This document shows, piece by piece, positions 49,747 to 58,541 of a stretch of 64,000 nucleotides of DNA. Source of the stretch: Phenylobacterium sp. (GTDB lineage: Bacteria; Pseudomonadota; Alphaproteobacteria; Caulobacterales; Caulobacteraceae); contig NZ_SSMX01000003.1 in assembly GCF_004799515.1 (NCBI RefSeq), positions 1 to 64,000 on the forward strand, given 5' to 3'. How positions within the stretch are numbered: the stretch's first letter is position 1; every line of letters begins with the position of its first letter. A program made the position numbers and the translations under genes. The notes under the pieces were generated by a model. It saw only the letters and a list, made by a program, of their open reading frames with translations, did not search any database and was not told the DNA's origin.

Positions 49747-50415
49747 TCAGTGAGCTTGGGCTGGCGCGCCGAGTTGGCGCAACGGGTGGGCCTTGGCGAA
49801 GGCGTCCATGTCCTCGCAGGCGGCGGTGATCCGCGCCACCGTCGGATAGGGGGACAGCTCGACGCCCAGGGTCCTGGCGGGGACCGCCAGGCTGGCCAGG
49901 CAGAGGTCGGCGAAGGTGACCATCTCGCCGTGACAGAAGGCGCCGGTCGCCGGATCGGCCGCCAGCCGGGTCTCCAGAGCGGTCAGGCCGCGGCCGATCC
50001 AATGGGCGGACCAGGCGTTCACCGCGGCCGCGTCGAGGCCGGCCTTCGCCAGATAGGCCCGCACCCTGGGCACGATCAGCGGATGGGTGTCGGCGACGAC
50101 GAGGGCGGAGAGCGAGCGCACCCGGGCCCGCGCGCGCAGGTCCGCCGGCAGCAGCGGCGGCTCGCGGAACCGCTCTTCCAGATATTCCAGGATCGCCATG
50201 GACTGGGTCAGCGCGGGCTGGCCGTCCACGACCAGGGCCGGGACTGCGCCCTCCGGGTTGAGCGCCAGGAACCCGGGGTCGAACTGATCGCCGGCCAGGA
50301 GGTCGAGGGCGATTTCCTCGGCCTCCAGGCCCTTCAGCGCCAGGGCCACGCGCACCCGATAGGTCGCCATGGACCGCCAGAAGCCATAGAGCCGAAGCGT
50401 CGGTTGGTCGGTCAT
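49747..50415 (-). CDS. maiA: maleylacetoacetate isomerase-like glutathione S-transferase (zeta class)
   Basis: 222 aa. The N-terminal thioredoxin domain has FWRSMATYRVRVALALKGLEAE (the Ser-rich GSH site, SxAxYRVR as in MaiA), LNPEGAVPALVVDG and TQSMAILEYLEE. The all-helical C-terminal domain ends with PYPTVARITAA. It would isomerise maleylacetoacetate in Tyr or gentisate breakdown. No other homogentisate gene is near, so a general GST is an alternative. Start at ATG 50415. An MFS gene ends 11 bases upstream. Confidence 0.85.
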   Translation of the reverse strand: MTDQPTLRLYGFWRSMATYRVRVALALKGLEAEEIALDLLAGDQFDPGFLALNPEGAVPALVVDGQPALTQSMAILEYLEERFREPPLLPADLRARARVRSLSALVVADTHPLIVPRVRAYLAKAGLDAAAVNAWSAHWIGRGLTALETRLAADPATGAFCHGEMVTFADLCLASLAVPARTLGVELSPYPTVARITAACEDMDAFAKAHPLRQLGAPAQAH

Positions 50416-50426
50416 GGCGGCCTCCT

Positions 50427-51656
50427 TCAGGCGATCAGATGCACGCGTTTGCGGACCTCGCCGGCGAACCATAGGCCCGGCAGGATCAGGAGCGCGGCCA
50501 TGGCGAAGGGCGCGCCGGGCGCGACGACGGAGAACAGCTCGCCGGCCGCCACCGGCCCGCCGATCCGGGCCAGCGCCATGCCGCTCATGTTCAGGCCCAG
50601 CATCTCGCCCTGCCGGTCGGGCGGCGCGGCCTGGGAGATCAGGTTGGGGAAGCAGATCGACTGGCCGATGCAGACGAGGGCGAAGCCGACCATGGCCACC
50701 GACCAGACCGGTGAGAGCCACTGGGTGATCAGGCCCAGCCCCATGAACACCAGCCCTCCGGTCAGGGTGCGCGGCTCGCCATAGCGGCGCACCAGCCGGC
50801 CCGACAGCCAGCCCTGGCAGACCGCGCCCAGGAGGCCGATGCCCATGAAGGCGAGGCCGATCTGCCTGGGGCCCCAGCCGAACCGCGCCTGCGTCCAGAG
50901 GCCATAGGTCGCCTCGATGCCGGCGAAGCCCACCACCACGATGAAGCTGATCAACAGGATGCGGCCGATGATCGTGTGGGCGAAGGCCTCCCTCAGCCCC
51001 TCGATCCGCGGGCGTTGCGCGGGCCGGGCGGCGTCGGGATCGGGCCGGCTCTCGCGCACGAAGACCACCACCGCCAGCGCCGAGGCCAGCGCGAAGCCCG
51101 CCGCCACCAGGAGCGGCAGCTGGAAACCCAGGGCGCCGCGGCTGGGCTGGGCCAGGAGGCCGCCGATCGCCGGGCCGGTGGTGAAGCCGGCGCTAAAGGC
51201 CGCGCCCATGATCCCCATCCGCGCGGCGCGCTTGGCCGGCGGAGTGATATCGGCCATGGCGCCCTGCAGAGTCGAGATGTTGCCGGCGAAGACGCCGGTG
51301 AGGAAGCGGATCGCGAACGCCACGGCGATGTTCGGCGCGAAGGCCAGGGCCGCGTAGCTCAGCGCCACGGCGGTGATGGTGATGATCAGCACGGGCTTGC
51401 GCCCGATCCGGTCGGAGAGCCGGCCCCAGAACGGCTCGCCCAGGAACTGGCCGAAGGAGAAGGCCGAGAACAGCAACGTCACCTGCCAGGCGGGCGCGTC
51501 GAAGGCCTTGGCGAAGAAGGGCAGCAGCGGGATCACCAGGCCGAAGCCCGCGATCATCAGGTAGATGACTGTGAGCAGGACGATCAGCGAGCGCCGCTCC
51601 TCCGCGGGCGTCGCTTTGGGTGCGGGTTGGGCCGGCGCGGGCGCGGCGATACTCAA
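50427..51656 (-). CDS. MFS drug:H+ antiporter-like transporter (TetA-type)
   Basis: 409 aa, twelve membrane helices. FGLVIPLLPFFAKAF, FGQFLGEPFWGRLSDRIGRKPVLI (loop 2-3 motif A), PPAKRAARMGIMGAAFSAGFTTGPAIGGL (motif C region) and RLVRRYGEPRTL. Closest in pattern to tetracycline/multidrug exporters of the DHA1 family. The substrate is unknown. Its start overlaps the stop of the next MFS gene by four bases (ATGA), and the two are clearly paralogues from a tandem duplication. Confidence 0.88.
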   Translation of the reverse strand: MSIAAPAPAQPAPKATPAEERRSLIVLLTVIYLMIAGFGLVIPLLPFFAKAFDAPAWQVTLLFSAFSFGQFLGEPFWGRLSDRIGRKPVLIITITAVALSYAALAFAPNIAVAFAIRFLTGVFAGNISTLQGAMADITPPAKRAARMGIMGAAFSAGFTTGPAIGGLLAQPSRGALGFQLPLLVAAGFALASALAVVVFVRESRPDPDAARPAQRPRIEGLREAFAHTIIGRILLISFIVVVGFAGIEATYGLWTQARFGWGPRQIGLAFMGIGLLGAVCQGWLSGRLVRRYGEPRTLTGGLVFMGLGLITQWLSPVWSVAMVGFALVCIGQSICFPNLISQAAPPDRQGEMLGLNMSGMALARIGGPVAAGELFSVVAPGAPFAMAALLILPGLWFAGEVRKRVHLIA

Positions 51657-52915
51657 TGTCCGCCGCCGAACTCCGCCGGCTCCTCGATGGCGTGGCCCTG
51701 GACGGTGCGCGCCGGCGCCCGGCGCGCGGCGCTAAGCGCGAGCAGGATCGCCGGCGCGACGATCAGGGCGCCCTGAATGAAGGGCGCGTTGATGCTGATC
51801 AGCGCGAACCCCTGGCTGGCGCAGAACGGACCCACGAAGCGGGCGAAGGCCCCGCTGGCGTTGTTCAGGCCGAGGATCTGGCCCTGCCGGTGCGGGTCGG
51901 CGGTGCGTGAGATCAGCGCTCCGACATTGGGCCAGGCCACCGACTGGCCGACGGCGGTGATGCACATCAGGACCGTGGTCACCACCAGCCCGGTGGAGAA
52001 CGGCTGCATCAGCGAGCCCAGGGCGTTCATCCCCATGCCGATGGCCAGCATGCGGCCTTCGCCATAGCGCTCCGACAACGGCCCGGTGATGAAGAACTGG
52101 GTGATCGCCGCCACCGCGCCTACCGCGGCGAAGCAGATGCTGATCTGGCGCGGGCCCCAGCCGAACTTCGCCTGGCCCCACAGGCCGAACATCGACTCGA
52201 TGCCGGTGAAGGCGAAGCCCACCAGGAAGGTCAGCAGCATCAGCCGCCCGATCACCGGATGGCGGATCGCCTCGCCGATCGCCGCCCAGCGGCTGGGCCG
52301 GTGGCTGATCGACTGGTCGCGCACCCGGCTCTCGCGGATGAAGAAGATGATGCCGGTGACCGCCACAGCCGAGAGCGCCGAGGCGATGAACAGCGGCGTG
52401 CGGAAGCCCACGGGACCAATGTCGGTGTGGGCGAAGGCGCCGCCCACCGCCGGGCCGACGATCATGCCGACGTTCCAGGCCGCGCCCTGGCGCGACAACA
52501 TCCGCGCCCGGCGCTCCGGCGGGGTCACATCGGCGATGTAGCCCTGGATCACCGCCCCGTTGCCGCTCATCAGCCCGCCCAGGAAGCGGATCACGAAGGC
52601 GGTCGCCACATTGGGCGCGAAGGCCAGCGCCAGGTAGCAGAGGCAGTTGCCGGTGATCGTCGAGATCAAGAGCGGCTTGCGGCCATAGCGGTCGCTCAGC
52701 CGTCCCCAGAATGGCTCGCCGAAGAAGCCGCCCATGGCGTAGGCCGAGAAGATCAGCGCGATCTGCCAGGCGGCCGCGTGCATCGACTTGGCGAAGAAGG
52801 GCAACAACGGGACGATGATCCCGAAGCCCAGCATGTTGATGAAGATGACGGCGATCAGCGACGGCGCCGCCCAGGGAGACGGCGCAGACGCCTCCCGTGG
52901 CGCGGTGTCGGACAT
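51653..52915 (-). CDS. MFS drug:H+ antiporter-like transporter (paralogue)
   Basis: 420 aa. Same architecture as its downstream neighbour: FGIIVPLLPFFAKSMHAAAWQIALIFSAYAMGGFFGEPFWGRLSDRYGRKPLLI, PPERRARMLSRQGAAWNVGMIVGPAVGG, FGWGPRQISICFAAVGAV. The last of these matches the sister's FGWGPRQIGLAFMGIGLL almost residue for residue. Start at ATG 52915; an in-frame ATG at 52951 lacks similarity. The pair could form a heteromer or have split ligands. Confidence 0.88.
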   Translation of the reverse strand: MSDTAPREASAPSPWAAPSLIAVIFINMLGFGIIVPLLPFFAKSMHAAAWQIALIFSAYAMGGFFGEPFWGRLSDRYGRKPLLISTITGNCLCYLALAFAPNVATAFVIRFLGGLMSGNGAVIQGYIADVTPPERRARMLSRQGAAWNVGMIVGPAVGGAFAHTDIGPVGFRTPLFIASALSAVAVTGIIFFIRESRVRDQSISHRPSRWAAIGEAIRHPVIGRLMLLTFLVGFAFTGIESMFGLWGQAKFGWGPRQISICFAAVGAVAAITQFFITGPLSERYGEGRMLAIGMGMNALGSLMQPFSTGLVVTTVLMCITAVGQSVAWPNVGALISRTADPHRQGQILGLNNASGAFARFVGPFCASQGFALISINAPFIQGALIVAPAILLALSAARRAPARTVQGHAIEEPAEFGGGH

Positions 52916-53024
52916 GGCGCCGGTCCTAAGCCCACGCTCCGCGCGCGGCAAGGCTCAGCCGAGCCGTGTTCGCCCGTTCGCGCCGGATCGTTGGTGAGGG
53001 GCCACAGTGCGAGGCGCCCCCGCG

Positions 53025-53897
53025 CTACCCATTCTGCTTCTTCAGCTCGTCGCGGAAGTGGGCTTCGGCGCGGTCGACGAAGGCGCGGCAGCCGGCGGGA
53101 TCGACGAAGGCGTCGGCCTTGCCGGCGTCGAGCTTGGCCCGCTTTTCGTGCAGGTCGAAGAACTGGCCGTGGCTGGCGATGAACACCTCGCACGGCAGCT
53201 TCTTCCAGGTGGCGAAGCTACGTTCATAGTCCGCGGTCTGGCCGGGATAGGTCTCGGTCTTCCCCAGCTTGTAGCCGGGCAGCACGGAGGCCGAGCAGAG
53301 GTCGAGCGCCTGCCGCGTCTTGCCCGCCACCGTCACCGGGAAGGTCCAGGTGGTGCAGCCGGGGGTGTGGCCGCCGGTGATGTGTGCGGTCAGGGTCATC
53401 CCGCCCAGGCTCACCGTATCGCCGTCCTTGACGATGACGTCGGGCTTCACCGGCTCGTAGGTGAAGCGTTCGCCCTTCAGGAAGGGATCGCCCACACCGC
53501 CGGCCGCCACGATCGCCCCGTCGGCGGCGCTGGCGTAGAACTTCACGTCGGGCGCTGCGGCGCGCTTCACCTCGGCCAGGCCCGCGGCGTGGTCGAAATG
53601 CTCGTGGGTGTTGAGCAGGATCTTGATGGTCCTGGGATCGAACCCCAGCGCCTTGATGTTGGCCACCACCTGCGGGCCCACCGGCTTGTCGCCGCCGTCG
53701 ATGACGATCAGCCCGGCCTTGGTCACGATCAGGTAGGAGGAATAGTCCGAGGCGCCGACATAGTAGAGCTGGTCGGCGATCTTGAACGGCTTGTAGGGCC
53801 CGGCCGGGTCGTCGGGCGCGGCGCGGCCGGAGGCGGATACGAAAACGGCCGCCGTCAAGGCGACCGTTCCGAGGATGCCAAAGCGTGGCCGGATCAT
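53025..53897 (-). CDS. subclass B3 metallo-beta-lactamase-family protein
   Basis: 290 aa with a signal peptide ending SGRAA. All six zinc ligands of subclass B3 are present: His98, His100 (in NTHEHFDH), Asp102, His103, His177 (GGHTPGC) and His243 (ASHGQFF). Related Caulobacter enzymes of this type hydrolyse beta-lactams. Other B3-like proteins have different roles, and activity here is not proven. The gene begins 11 bases after the infC stop on the same strand, so it probably rides on the infC transcript, an unusual neighbour for a hydrolase. Confidence 0.85.
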   Translation of the reverse strand: MIRPRFGILGTVALTAAVFVSASGRAAPDDPAGPYKPFKIADQLYYVGASDYSSYLIVTKAGLIVIDGGDKPVGPQVVANIKALGFDPRTIKILLNTHEHFDHAAGLAEVKRAAAPDVKFYASAADGAIVAAGGVGDPFLKGERFTYEPVKPDVIVKDGDTVSLGGMTLTAHITGGHTPGCTTWTFPVTVAGKTRQALDLCSASVLPGYKLGKTETYPGQTADYERSFATWKKLPCEVFIASHGQFFDLHEKRAKLDAGKADAFVDPAGCRAFVDRAEAHFRDELKKQNG

Positions 53898-53908
53898 CCG
53901 AGATTCTT

Positions 53909-54430
53909 CTATCTCGGCGCCAGGATCATGATCATCTGGCGGCCCTCCATGCGCGGCTCGTACTCGACCTTGGCCACCGGCTCGAAGTCGACCTTCACCT
54001 GCTGCAGGAGCTTCATGCCCAGTTCCGGGTGAGCCAGCTCGCGGCCCCGGAAGCGCAGGGTCACTTTCACCTTGTCGCCCTCTTCGAAGAAGCGGTGCAT
54101 GGAGCGGGCCTTCACATCGTAGTCGTGGGTGTCGATGTTCGGGCGCAGCTTGATCTCCTTGATCTCCTGCACCTTTTGCCGCTTGCGCGCCTCGTTCTTC
54201 TTCTTCTGCTCCTGGAACTTGAACTTGCCGTAGTCCAGGATTTTGCAGACCGGCGGATCCGCATTGGGGACGATCTCCACCAGATCGAGGCCTGCCTCCT
54301 CGGCGGCTTCCAGCGCGGCGGAGATCGGCATCACCCCCTGCTTTTCGCCGGTCTGGTCGATCAGCAGGACCTTAGGGACCCGAATGTCTTCGTTGATGCG
54401 GAGGCCGTCCTTGACAGGCGGCGTGTTCAT
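53909..54430 (-). CDS. infC: translation initiation factor IF-3
   Basis: 173 aa. N-domain [51 protein letters not shown], the Lys-rich linker [15 protein letters not shown], and C-domain [42 protein letters not shown]. It starts at ATG 54430. Many bacteria use AUU or AUC here for self-control, so an ATG suggests other control or an alternative start just inside (INEDIRV). It is transcribed from its own promoter and apart from rpmI-rplT. Confidence 0.96.
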   Translation of the reverse strand: MNTPPVKDGLRINEDIRVPKVLLIDQTGEKQGVMPISAALEAAEEAGLDLVEIVPNADPPVCKILDYGKFKFQEQKKKNEARKRQKVQEIKEIKLRPNIDTHDYDVKARSMHRFFEEGDKVKVTLRFRGRELAHPELGMKLLQQVKVDFEPVAKVEYEPRMEGRQMIMILAPR

Positions 54431-54544
54431 GGGGCGGCGAATAGGCGAGGCTCCTGTGGTTGTTTCAGAGATCGGTCGGTTTGAGAACGGTTCAAGCGAA
54501 GCGCCGGCGCGCGCGAACGCGTTCCGTAGCTCCGAAGAGTATAT

Positions 54545-54568
54545 GATTTAGCGCCCTGGCGCTATCAA
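54545..54568 (-). promoter_or_regulatory. probable infC promoter of the Caulobacter housekeeping type
   Basis: Minus strand GCTAAATC (54552-54545) fits the GCTANAWC -10 element, with TTGATA (54568-54563) ten bases upstream. The -35 overlaps the end of the glycosyltransferase gene. The start of transcription would be about 110 bases before the ATG, leaving a long leader. Confidence 0.55.
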
Positions 54569-55551
54569 GCCGCGCCGGTCGTTGACGGCAGCACCGAAGA
54601 CGCCGCCTGCGCCACTTTCGCCACAGCCAGATCGGCCAACTGATCCGCTTGCAACACGGCCACCTTACCGCGCGGCGCCGAGAGCGCCGGGTCCGAGGCG
54701 CTGGAGAACAGGACCACGGTCGGCGCGCCGGCGGCGGCGGCTAGGTGCAGGGGTCCGGTGTCGTTGCCGACCGCCAGCGCCGCGCGGGCGCCCAGGATGG
54801 CGACGGAGCCGAAGTCGGTGCGCCCGGTCAGGTCGCGGGTGCGCGGCGCCTGGCGCTGGATCTGCTGGGCGAGCGCCGTCTCCTGCGGGCCGCCGATCAC
54901 CACGATGTCGAGGCCGCGGGCATAGAGGATGCGGGCTAGCTCGCCGTACTTCTCCACCGGCCAGCGTTTCTCCGGGCGGTGCGCCGAGCCGCCGGGCACG
55001 AACAGGGCGTAGGGCTTGCCGGTCGTGCCCCCAGGCAGCGGCCGGCCGCTGGCGGCGTCCTTCAGCACCCAGGAAAGGTCCGGCGGCGGGGCGGTCCCGG
55101 CTTCGGTCGGGGCGTCCGGCCAGATCCCGGCGTACATCAGCTGATCGGCCTGGCGCTCCAGGGTGTGCATCTGGTTGCGGAGCGCGTTCTTGTGCGGCAG
55201 CGAACAGCCGAAGGCGATCCCCGACCAGGCCGGCGGATGCGGCCGGAGCACCTGGAAGATGCGCCCTGAATGGCTGGAGGTCTGCAGGTCGTAGACCCGC
55301 GAATAGCCGGCCGCGCGCAGACGGCGGCGCAGCGCCATCCACTGGGCGAAGCCCTCGGGCCGCCCGTCGGTGTCGACGGCATTGAAATAGGGCGAGGCCT
55401 TGGCCAGGGCCTCGAACGGCGGGGTGGTCAGAAGGGTGATGTGCGCCTTGGGGTGCGCCTGGCGGATCTTTTTCATCGCCGCCAGCGCCAGGACGAAGTC
55501 ACCCAGCGCCGAGAGCTTGATCACCAGGATCTTCTCGATGGCGCGCGGCAT
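54565..55551 (-). CDS. glycosyltransferase family 9 (heptosyltransferase-like)
   Basis: 328 aa, GT-B fold. Seen: ILVIKLSALGDFVLALAAMKKIRQAHP (acceptor-domain start), VYDLQTSSHSGRIFQVLRP, YALFVPGGSAHRPEKRWPVEKYGELA, and GNDTGPLHLAAAAGAPTVVLFSSASDP (sugar-nucleotide site). Family members add heptose to lipid A-core in LPS. The acceptor here is unknown. Its ATG shares one base with the stop of the adjacent GT4 gene, so the two are co-translated and likely act in envelope glycan assembly. Confidence 0.9.
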   Translation of the reverse strand: MPRAIEKILVIKLSALGDFVLALAAMKKIRQAHPKAHITLLTTPPFEALAKASPYFNAVDTDGRPEGFAQWMALRRRLRAAGYSRVYDLQTSSHSGRIFQVLRPHPPAWSGIAFGCSLPHKNALRNQMHTLERQADQLMYAGIWPDAPTEAGTAPPPDLSWVLKDAASGRPLPGGTTGKPYALFVPGGSAHRPEKRWPVEKYGELARILYARGLDIVVIGGPQETALAQQIQRQAPRTRDLTGRTDFGSVAILGARAALAVGNDTGPLHLAAAAGAPTVVLFSSASDPALSAPRGKVAVLQADQLADLAVAKVAQAASSVLPSTTGAA

Positions 55552-56735
55552 CAGGCGCGCTCCGCGGCCGCCGCGGCCCGGGCGGCCAACACGCGCTCGT
55601 AGGCGGCCAGCGTCGCGGCGCACATGACGTCGACCCGGTAGAGCTGACGGGTGCGGTTCATGCCGGCCAGGCCCATCTCGCCGCGCTTGCCGGGACCTAG
55701 GTCCATGGCCCGCAGCATGGCCTGCGCCCAGGCCGCGGGCGCGGCCGGCGGGACCAGCCAGCCGGTCAGGCCCTCGGACACCGTCTCGGTGGTGCCGCCG
55801 TGGTTGGAAGCGATCACCGGGCGGCCCATGGCCTGCGGCTCGACGGCGGCGCGGCCGAAGCTTTCGGGCACGGTGGTGGGCAGGATGGCGGCATCGGCCA
55901 GCAGGTAGGCGGCCGGCATATCGTCGCAGTGGCCGACGATGCGGACCTGCTCGCCGAGACCCGCCGCGGCGATCGCCGCCGCCAGCTCGGCGCTGTACTC
56001 CGTGCGGCCCTGATCGTCGCCGGCGAACAGCATCAGGAAATCGGCGCGGCCCTGGGCCTTCATCTGCTTGGCCGACTCGATCACCGTCAGGTGGCCCTTG
56101 ATCCGCGTCAGCCGCCCGGCCAGCAGGAAGCGGGTGCGCCGGTCGCCTTCGGCTATGCCCCAGGCCTGGCGCAGGGCCTCGACCCGGTCGGCGGTCACCC
56201 AGGCGGGGTTGAAGCGGTCGAGGTCGATGCCGCGCGGGATCGACACCACCTTGGCCGGATCGACCTCGTGCTCGGCCAGGACGTGGTCGCGGGTGTAGTC
56301 GGAGTTGGCGATCACCAGGTCGCCGCGGGTCATCACGGCGTTGTACCAACGCTTCAGCGCGCTCTGGGCCTTGTAGACCCCGTGATAGGTGGCGACGAAG
56401 GGTGTGCGCGTGGTGCGCGCGGCCCAGAGCGCGGCGAAGGCCGGGGCGCGGCTGCGGGCGTGGACCAGGCTGACGTCCTCGCTGCGGATCAGGTCCACCA
56501 GCCGCGCGGCGTTGCCCAGCATGACCAGCGGGTTCTTCGACTGCACCGGCATCTGGGCCAGGCGCGCGCCGTCGGACTCCAGCCGCGCGGTCATCCGTCC
56601 GCCGCGGGTGGCCACGAGCGCCCGCCCGCCGGCCGCGATCACCGCGCGCGCCACGTCCAGCGTCGTCTGCTCGGCGCCGCCGGTCTCCAGCTCGGGGACG
56701 ACCTGCAACAGGGTGAAATCAGCGGGTAGGGCCAC
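55551..56735 (-). CDS. glycosyltransferase family 4
   Basis: 394 aa, GT-B. N-terminal FTLLQVVPELETGGAEQTTLDVARAV, central NSDYTRDHVLAEHEV and VVSIPRGIDLDRFNP (hinge), C-terminal RFLLAGRLTRIKGHLTVIESAKQM, the E-x7-E-type AILPTTVPESFGRAAVEPQAMGRPVIASNHGGTTETV nucleotide-sugar site. Likely builds LPS core or surface polysaccharide together with the GT9 enzyme. The start is GTG 56735, facing the divergent alpha/beta-hydrolase gene with a 60-bp gap. Confidence 0.9.
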   Translation of the reverse strand: MALPADFTLLQVVPELETGGAEQTTLDVARAVIAAGGRALVATRGGRMTARLESDGARLAQMPVQSKNPLVMLGNAARLVDLIRSEDVSLVHARSRAPAFAALWAARTTRTPFVATYHGVYKAQSALKRWYNAVMTRGDLVIANSDYTRDHVLAEHEVDPAKVVSIPRGIDLDRFNPAWVTADRVEALRQAWGIAEGDRRTRFLLAGRLTRIKGHLTVIESAKQMKAQGRADFLMLFAGDDQGRTEYSAELAAAIAAAGLGEQVRIVGHCDDMPAAYLLADAAILPTTVPESFGRAAVEPQAMGRPVIASNHGGTTETVSEGLTGWLVPPAAPAAWAQAMLRAMDLGPGKRGEMGLAGMNRTRQLYRVDVMCAATLAAYERVLAARAAAAAERA

Positions 56736-56795
56736 GACGCCTCTCTACGCCGAAACGCCATTGCGTAAAGGGCGGCCCGCGCTATCCGTCGGAGG

Positions 56796-57542
56796 ATGAG
56801 CGAACAGACCGGAAAACTCGACCGCGGCGACGGCGAACACCTGGCCTGGCGCAAGGTGGAGGGCCGCGGCCCGGCGGTGGTCTGGCTGGGCGGTTTCCGC
56901 TCCGACATGACGGGGACGAAGGCCGAGGCTCTGGCCGACTGGGCGGCGGCGTCGGGCCGTTCTTACGTCCGCTTCGACTACCTGGGTCACGGCGCATCGA
57001 GCGGCGACTTCCAGGCCAAGGGGACCATCACCCGCTGGCGGGAGGACGCCCTGGCGGTGCTGGACGCGCTGACCGAGGGGGCGGCGGTGCTGGTGGGTTC
57101 CTCCATGGGCGGCTGGATCGCCTGCCTGGTCGCCATGGCGCGGCCGCGGCAGGTGAAGGCGCTGGCCCTGATCGCGCCGGCGCCCGACTTCACCGAAAAG
57201 CTGATGGCGCCGGAGATCCCGCCGGAGGGCCACGAGGCCCTGGCCCGCGACGGCGTCTGGCTGCGCCCCTCGCTCTACGGCGAGCCCTATCCGATCACCC
57301 GGACCCTGCTGGAGGACGGCGCGCGCTGGTCGATCCTGGGCTCGCAGCCCGTGCCGATCGAGGTCCCGGTGCGCATCCTGCAGGGCGGCGCCGACCCCGA
57401 CGTGCCCTGGCGCCACGCGCTGGAACTCGCTCAGCAGATCAAGGGCGAGGACGTGGTCTTCAGCCTGATCAAGGACGGCGACCACCGCCTGTCCCGGCCA
57501 CAGGACATCGCGCGGTTGGTCGCGATGGTGGAAGAGTTCTAG
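56796..57542 (+). CDS. alpha/beta-hydrolase (ABHD10/palmitoyl-thioesterase-like)
   Basis: 248 aa, cytoplasmic. VVWLGGFRSDMTGTKAEALADWA with the oxyanion loop, YVRFDYLGHGASSGDF, nucleophile Ser in VLVGSSMGGWIACL, Asp in LQGGADPDVPWRHA, and His in IKDGDHRLSRP. The pattern is close to mitochondrial ABHD10 and bacterial relatives with acyl-thioesterase activity. The real substrate is unknown. GGAGG sits five bases before the ATG. Confidence 0.88.
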   Translation: MSEQTGKLDRGDGEHLAWRKVEGRGPAVVWLGGFRSDMTGTKAEALADWAAASGRSYVRFDYLGHGASSGDFQAKGTITRWREDALAVLDALTEGAAVLVGSSMGGWIACLVAMARPRQVKALALIAPAPDFTEKLMAPEIPPEGHEALARDGVWLRPSLYGEPYPITRTLLEDGARWSILGSQPVPIEVPVRILQGGADPDVPWRHALELAQQIKGEDVVFSLIKDGDHRLSRPQDIARLVAMVEEF

Positions 57543-57554
57543 CCCTCAAAATCT

Positions 57555-57666
57555 CGTCATCCTCCGGTCGCCCGAAGAGGCGATCCGGGGGACCCAAGCG
57601 GCCTCGCCATCTCGTGCACTTCAGCTTGGGTCCCCCGGATCAGCCTAGGGCTGACCGGAGGATGAC
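57555..57666. repeat. inverted-repeat intergenic element overlapping a gene end
   Basis: About 112 bp. The left arm 57555-57599 (CGTCATCCTCCGGTCG...GACCCAAGC) and right arm 57624-57666 (GCTTGGGTCCCCCGGATC...GGAGGATGACG) are near-exact inverted copies. Each has an inner mini-stem (CGCCCGAAGAGGCG, CAGCCTAGGGCTG). It differs from the element at 18179. The right arm supplies the stop codon and last six residues of the gene ending at 57645. Confidence 0.8.
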
Positions 57667-58538
57667 GGTTGGATGGGTGAATGCTCCCCCGCCAGGATCG
57701 CGGTCAGGCCTTCGCGGTAACTCGGATAGGCCGGGCGCCAGCCGAGTTCGGCCTTGGCGCGGGCGTTGGAGACGCGCTTGCTCTCCGCGTAGAAGCGCAT
57801 CCCCTGAGGCGAAAGATTGGCCTCGGCGAGCGGGACCTCCGGCGGGATCGGCAGGCCCAGCAGCCCCGCCGCATAGGCGATGACCTCGCCGCTCGGGCAG
57901 GGCTCGTCGTCGCAGAGGTTGTAGATCCCGCCCGCCCTCGGCCGGGCGACGGAGGCTTCCAAACCCGCGGCCGCGTCGTCTACGTGGAGGCGCGAGAACA
58001 CCTGGCCGGGGCTGGCGATGCGCCGGGCCTCGCCGGCGCGCAGGCGGTCGAGCGCCGAGCGGCCGGGGCCGTAGAGGCCGGGCAGGCGGAACACCGTCAC
58101 GGTCAGCCCCATGCCGTGGCCGACCTCAAGCCAGTCGCGCTCGGCGCCGACGCGGCGCGCGCCCTCCAGCGACTGGGCGGCCAGCCGGCTCTGCTCGGTG
58201 ACCCAGCCGCCGCGGCGGTCGCCATAGACGCCGGTGGTCGAGAGATAGCCGATCCAGTCGGGGAAGGCGCCGGCGCGGGCCAGGGCCGGGACCAGGGCGC
58301 GCAGGCCCGGACAGCCCTCGGCGTCCGGCGCGGCGGTGACCAGGATCGCCTGGGTGTCCTTCAGCGCCGCGGTCAGGGCGTGGGAGTCGGTGAGGGCCAC
58401 AGGCTCGACGCCGGCCGCGCGCAACCGTTCGGCGTCCTCGGGCCTTCGGGCGCTGGCGGCCACCGCCCAGCCCTTCGCCTGCAACCGCCTAGCGAAGGCT
58501 CGGCCGACGTAGCCCAGGCCGAAGACGAACAGCCGCAA
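57645..58538 (-). CDS. NAD-dependent epimerase/dehydratase-like (YeeZ-type) protein
   Basis: 297 aa. Rossmann N-terminus VFGLGYVGRAFARRLQAKGWAVAASARR, LVTAAPDAEGCPGLRALVPALA, YLSTTGVYGDRRGGWVTE (active-site Tyr region shortened), RLPGLYGPGRSALDRLRAG and YNLCDDEPCPSGEVI. Substrate unknown. Start is TTG at 58538, with GGAG overlapping the stop of the sulfoquinovose synthase gene, so coupled translation is likely. The final SSSGQP is encoded by the inverted-repeat element, so the native C-terminus may once have been different. Confidence 0.83.
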   Translation of the reverse strand: MRLFVFGLGYVGRAFARRLQAKGWAVAASARRPEDAERLRAAGVEPVALTDSHALTAALKDTQAILVTAAPDAEGCPGLRALVPALARAGAFPDWIGYLSTTGVYGDRRGGWVTEQSRLAAQSLEGARRVGAERDWLEVGHGMGLTVTVFRLPGLYGPGRSALDRLRAGEARRIASPGQVFSRLHVDDAAAGLEASVARPRAGGIYNLCDDEPCPSGEVIAYAAGLLGLPIPPEVPLAEANLSPQGMRFYAESKRVSNARAKAELGWRPAYPSYREGLTAILAGEHSPIQPSSSGQP

Positions 58539-58541
58539 CCG

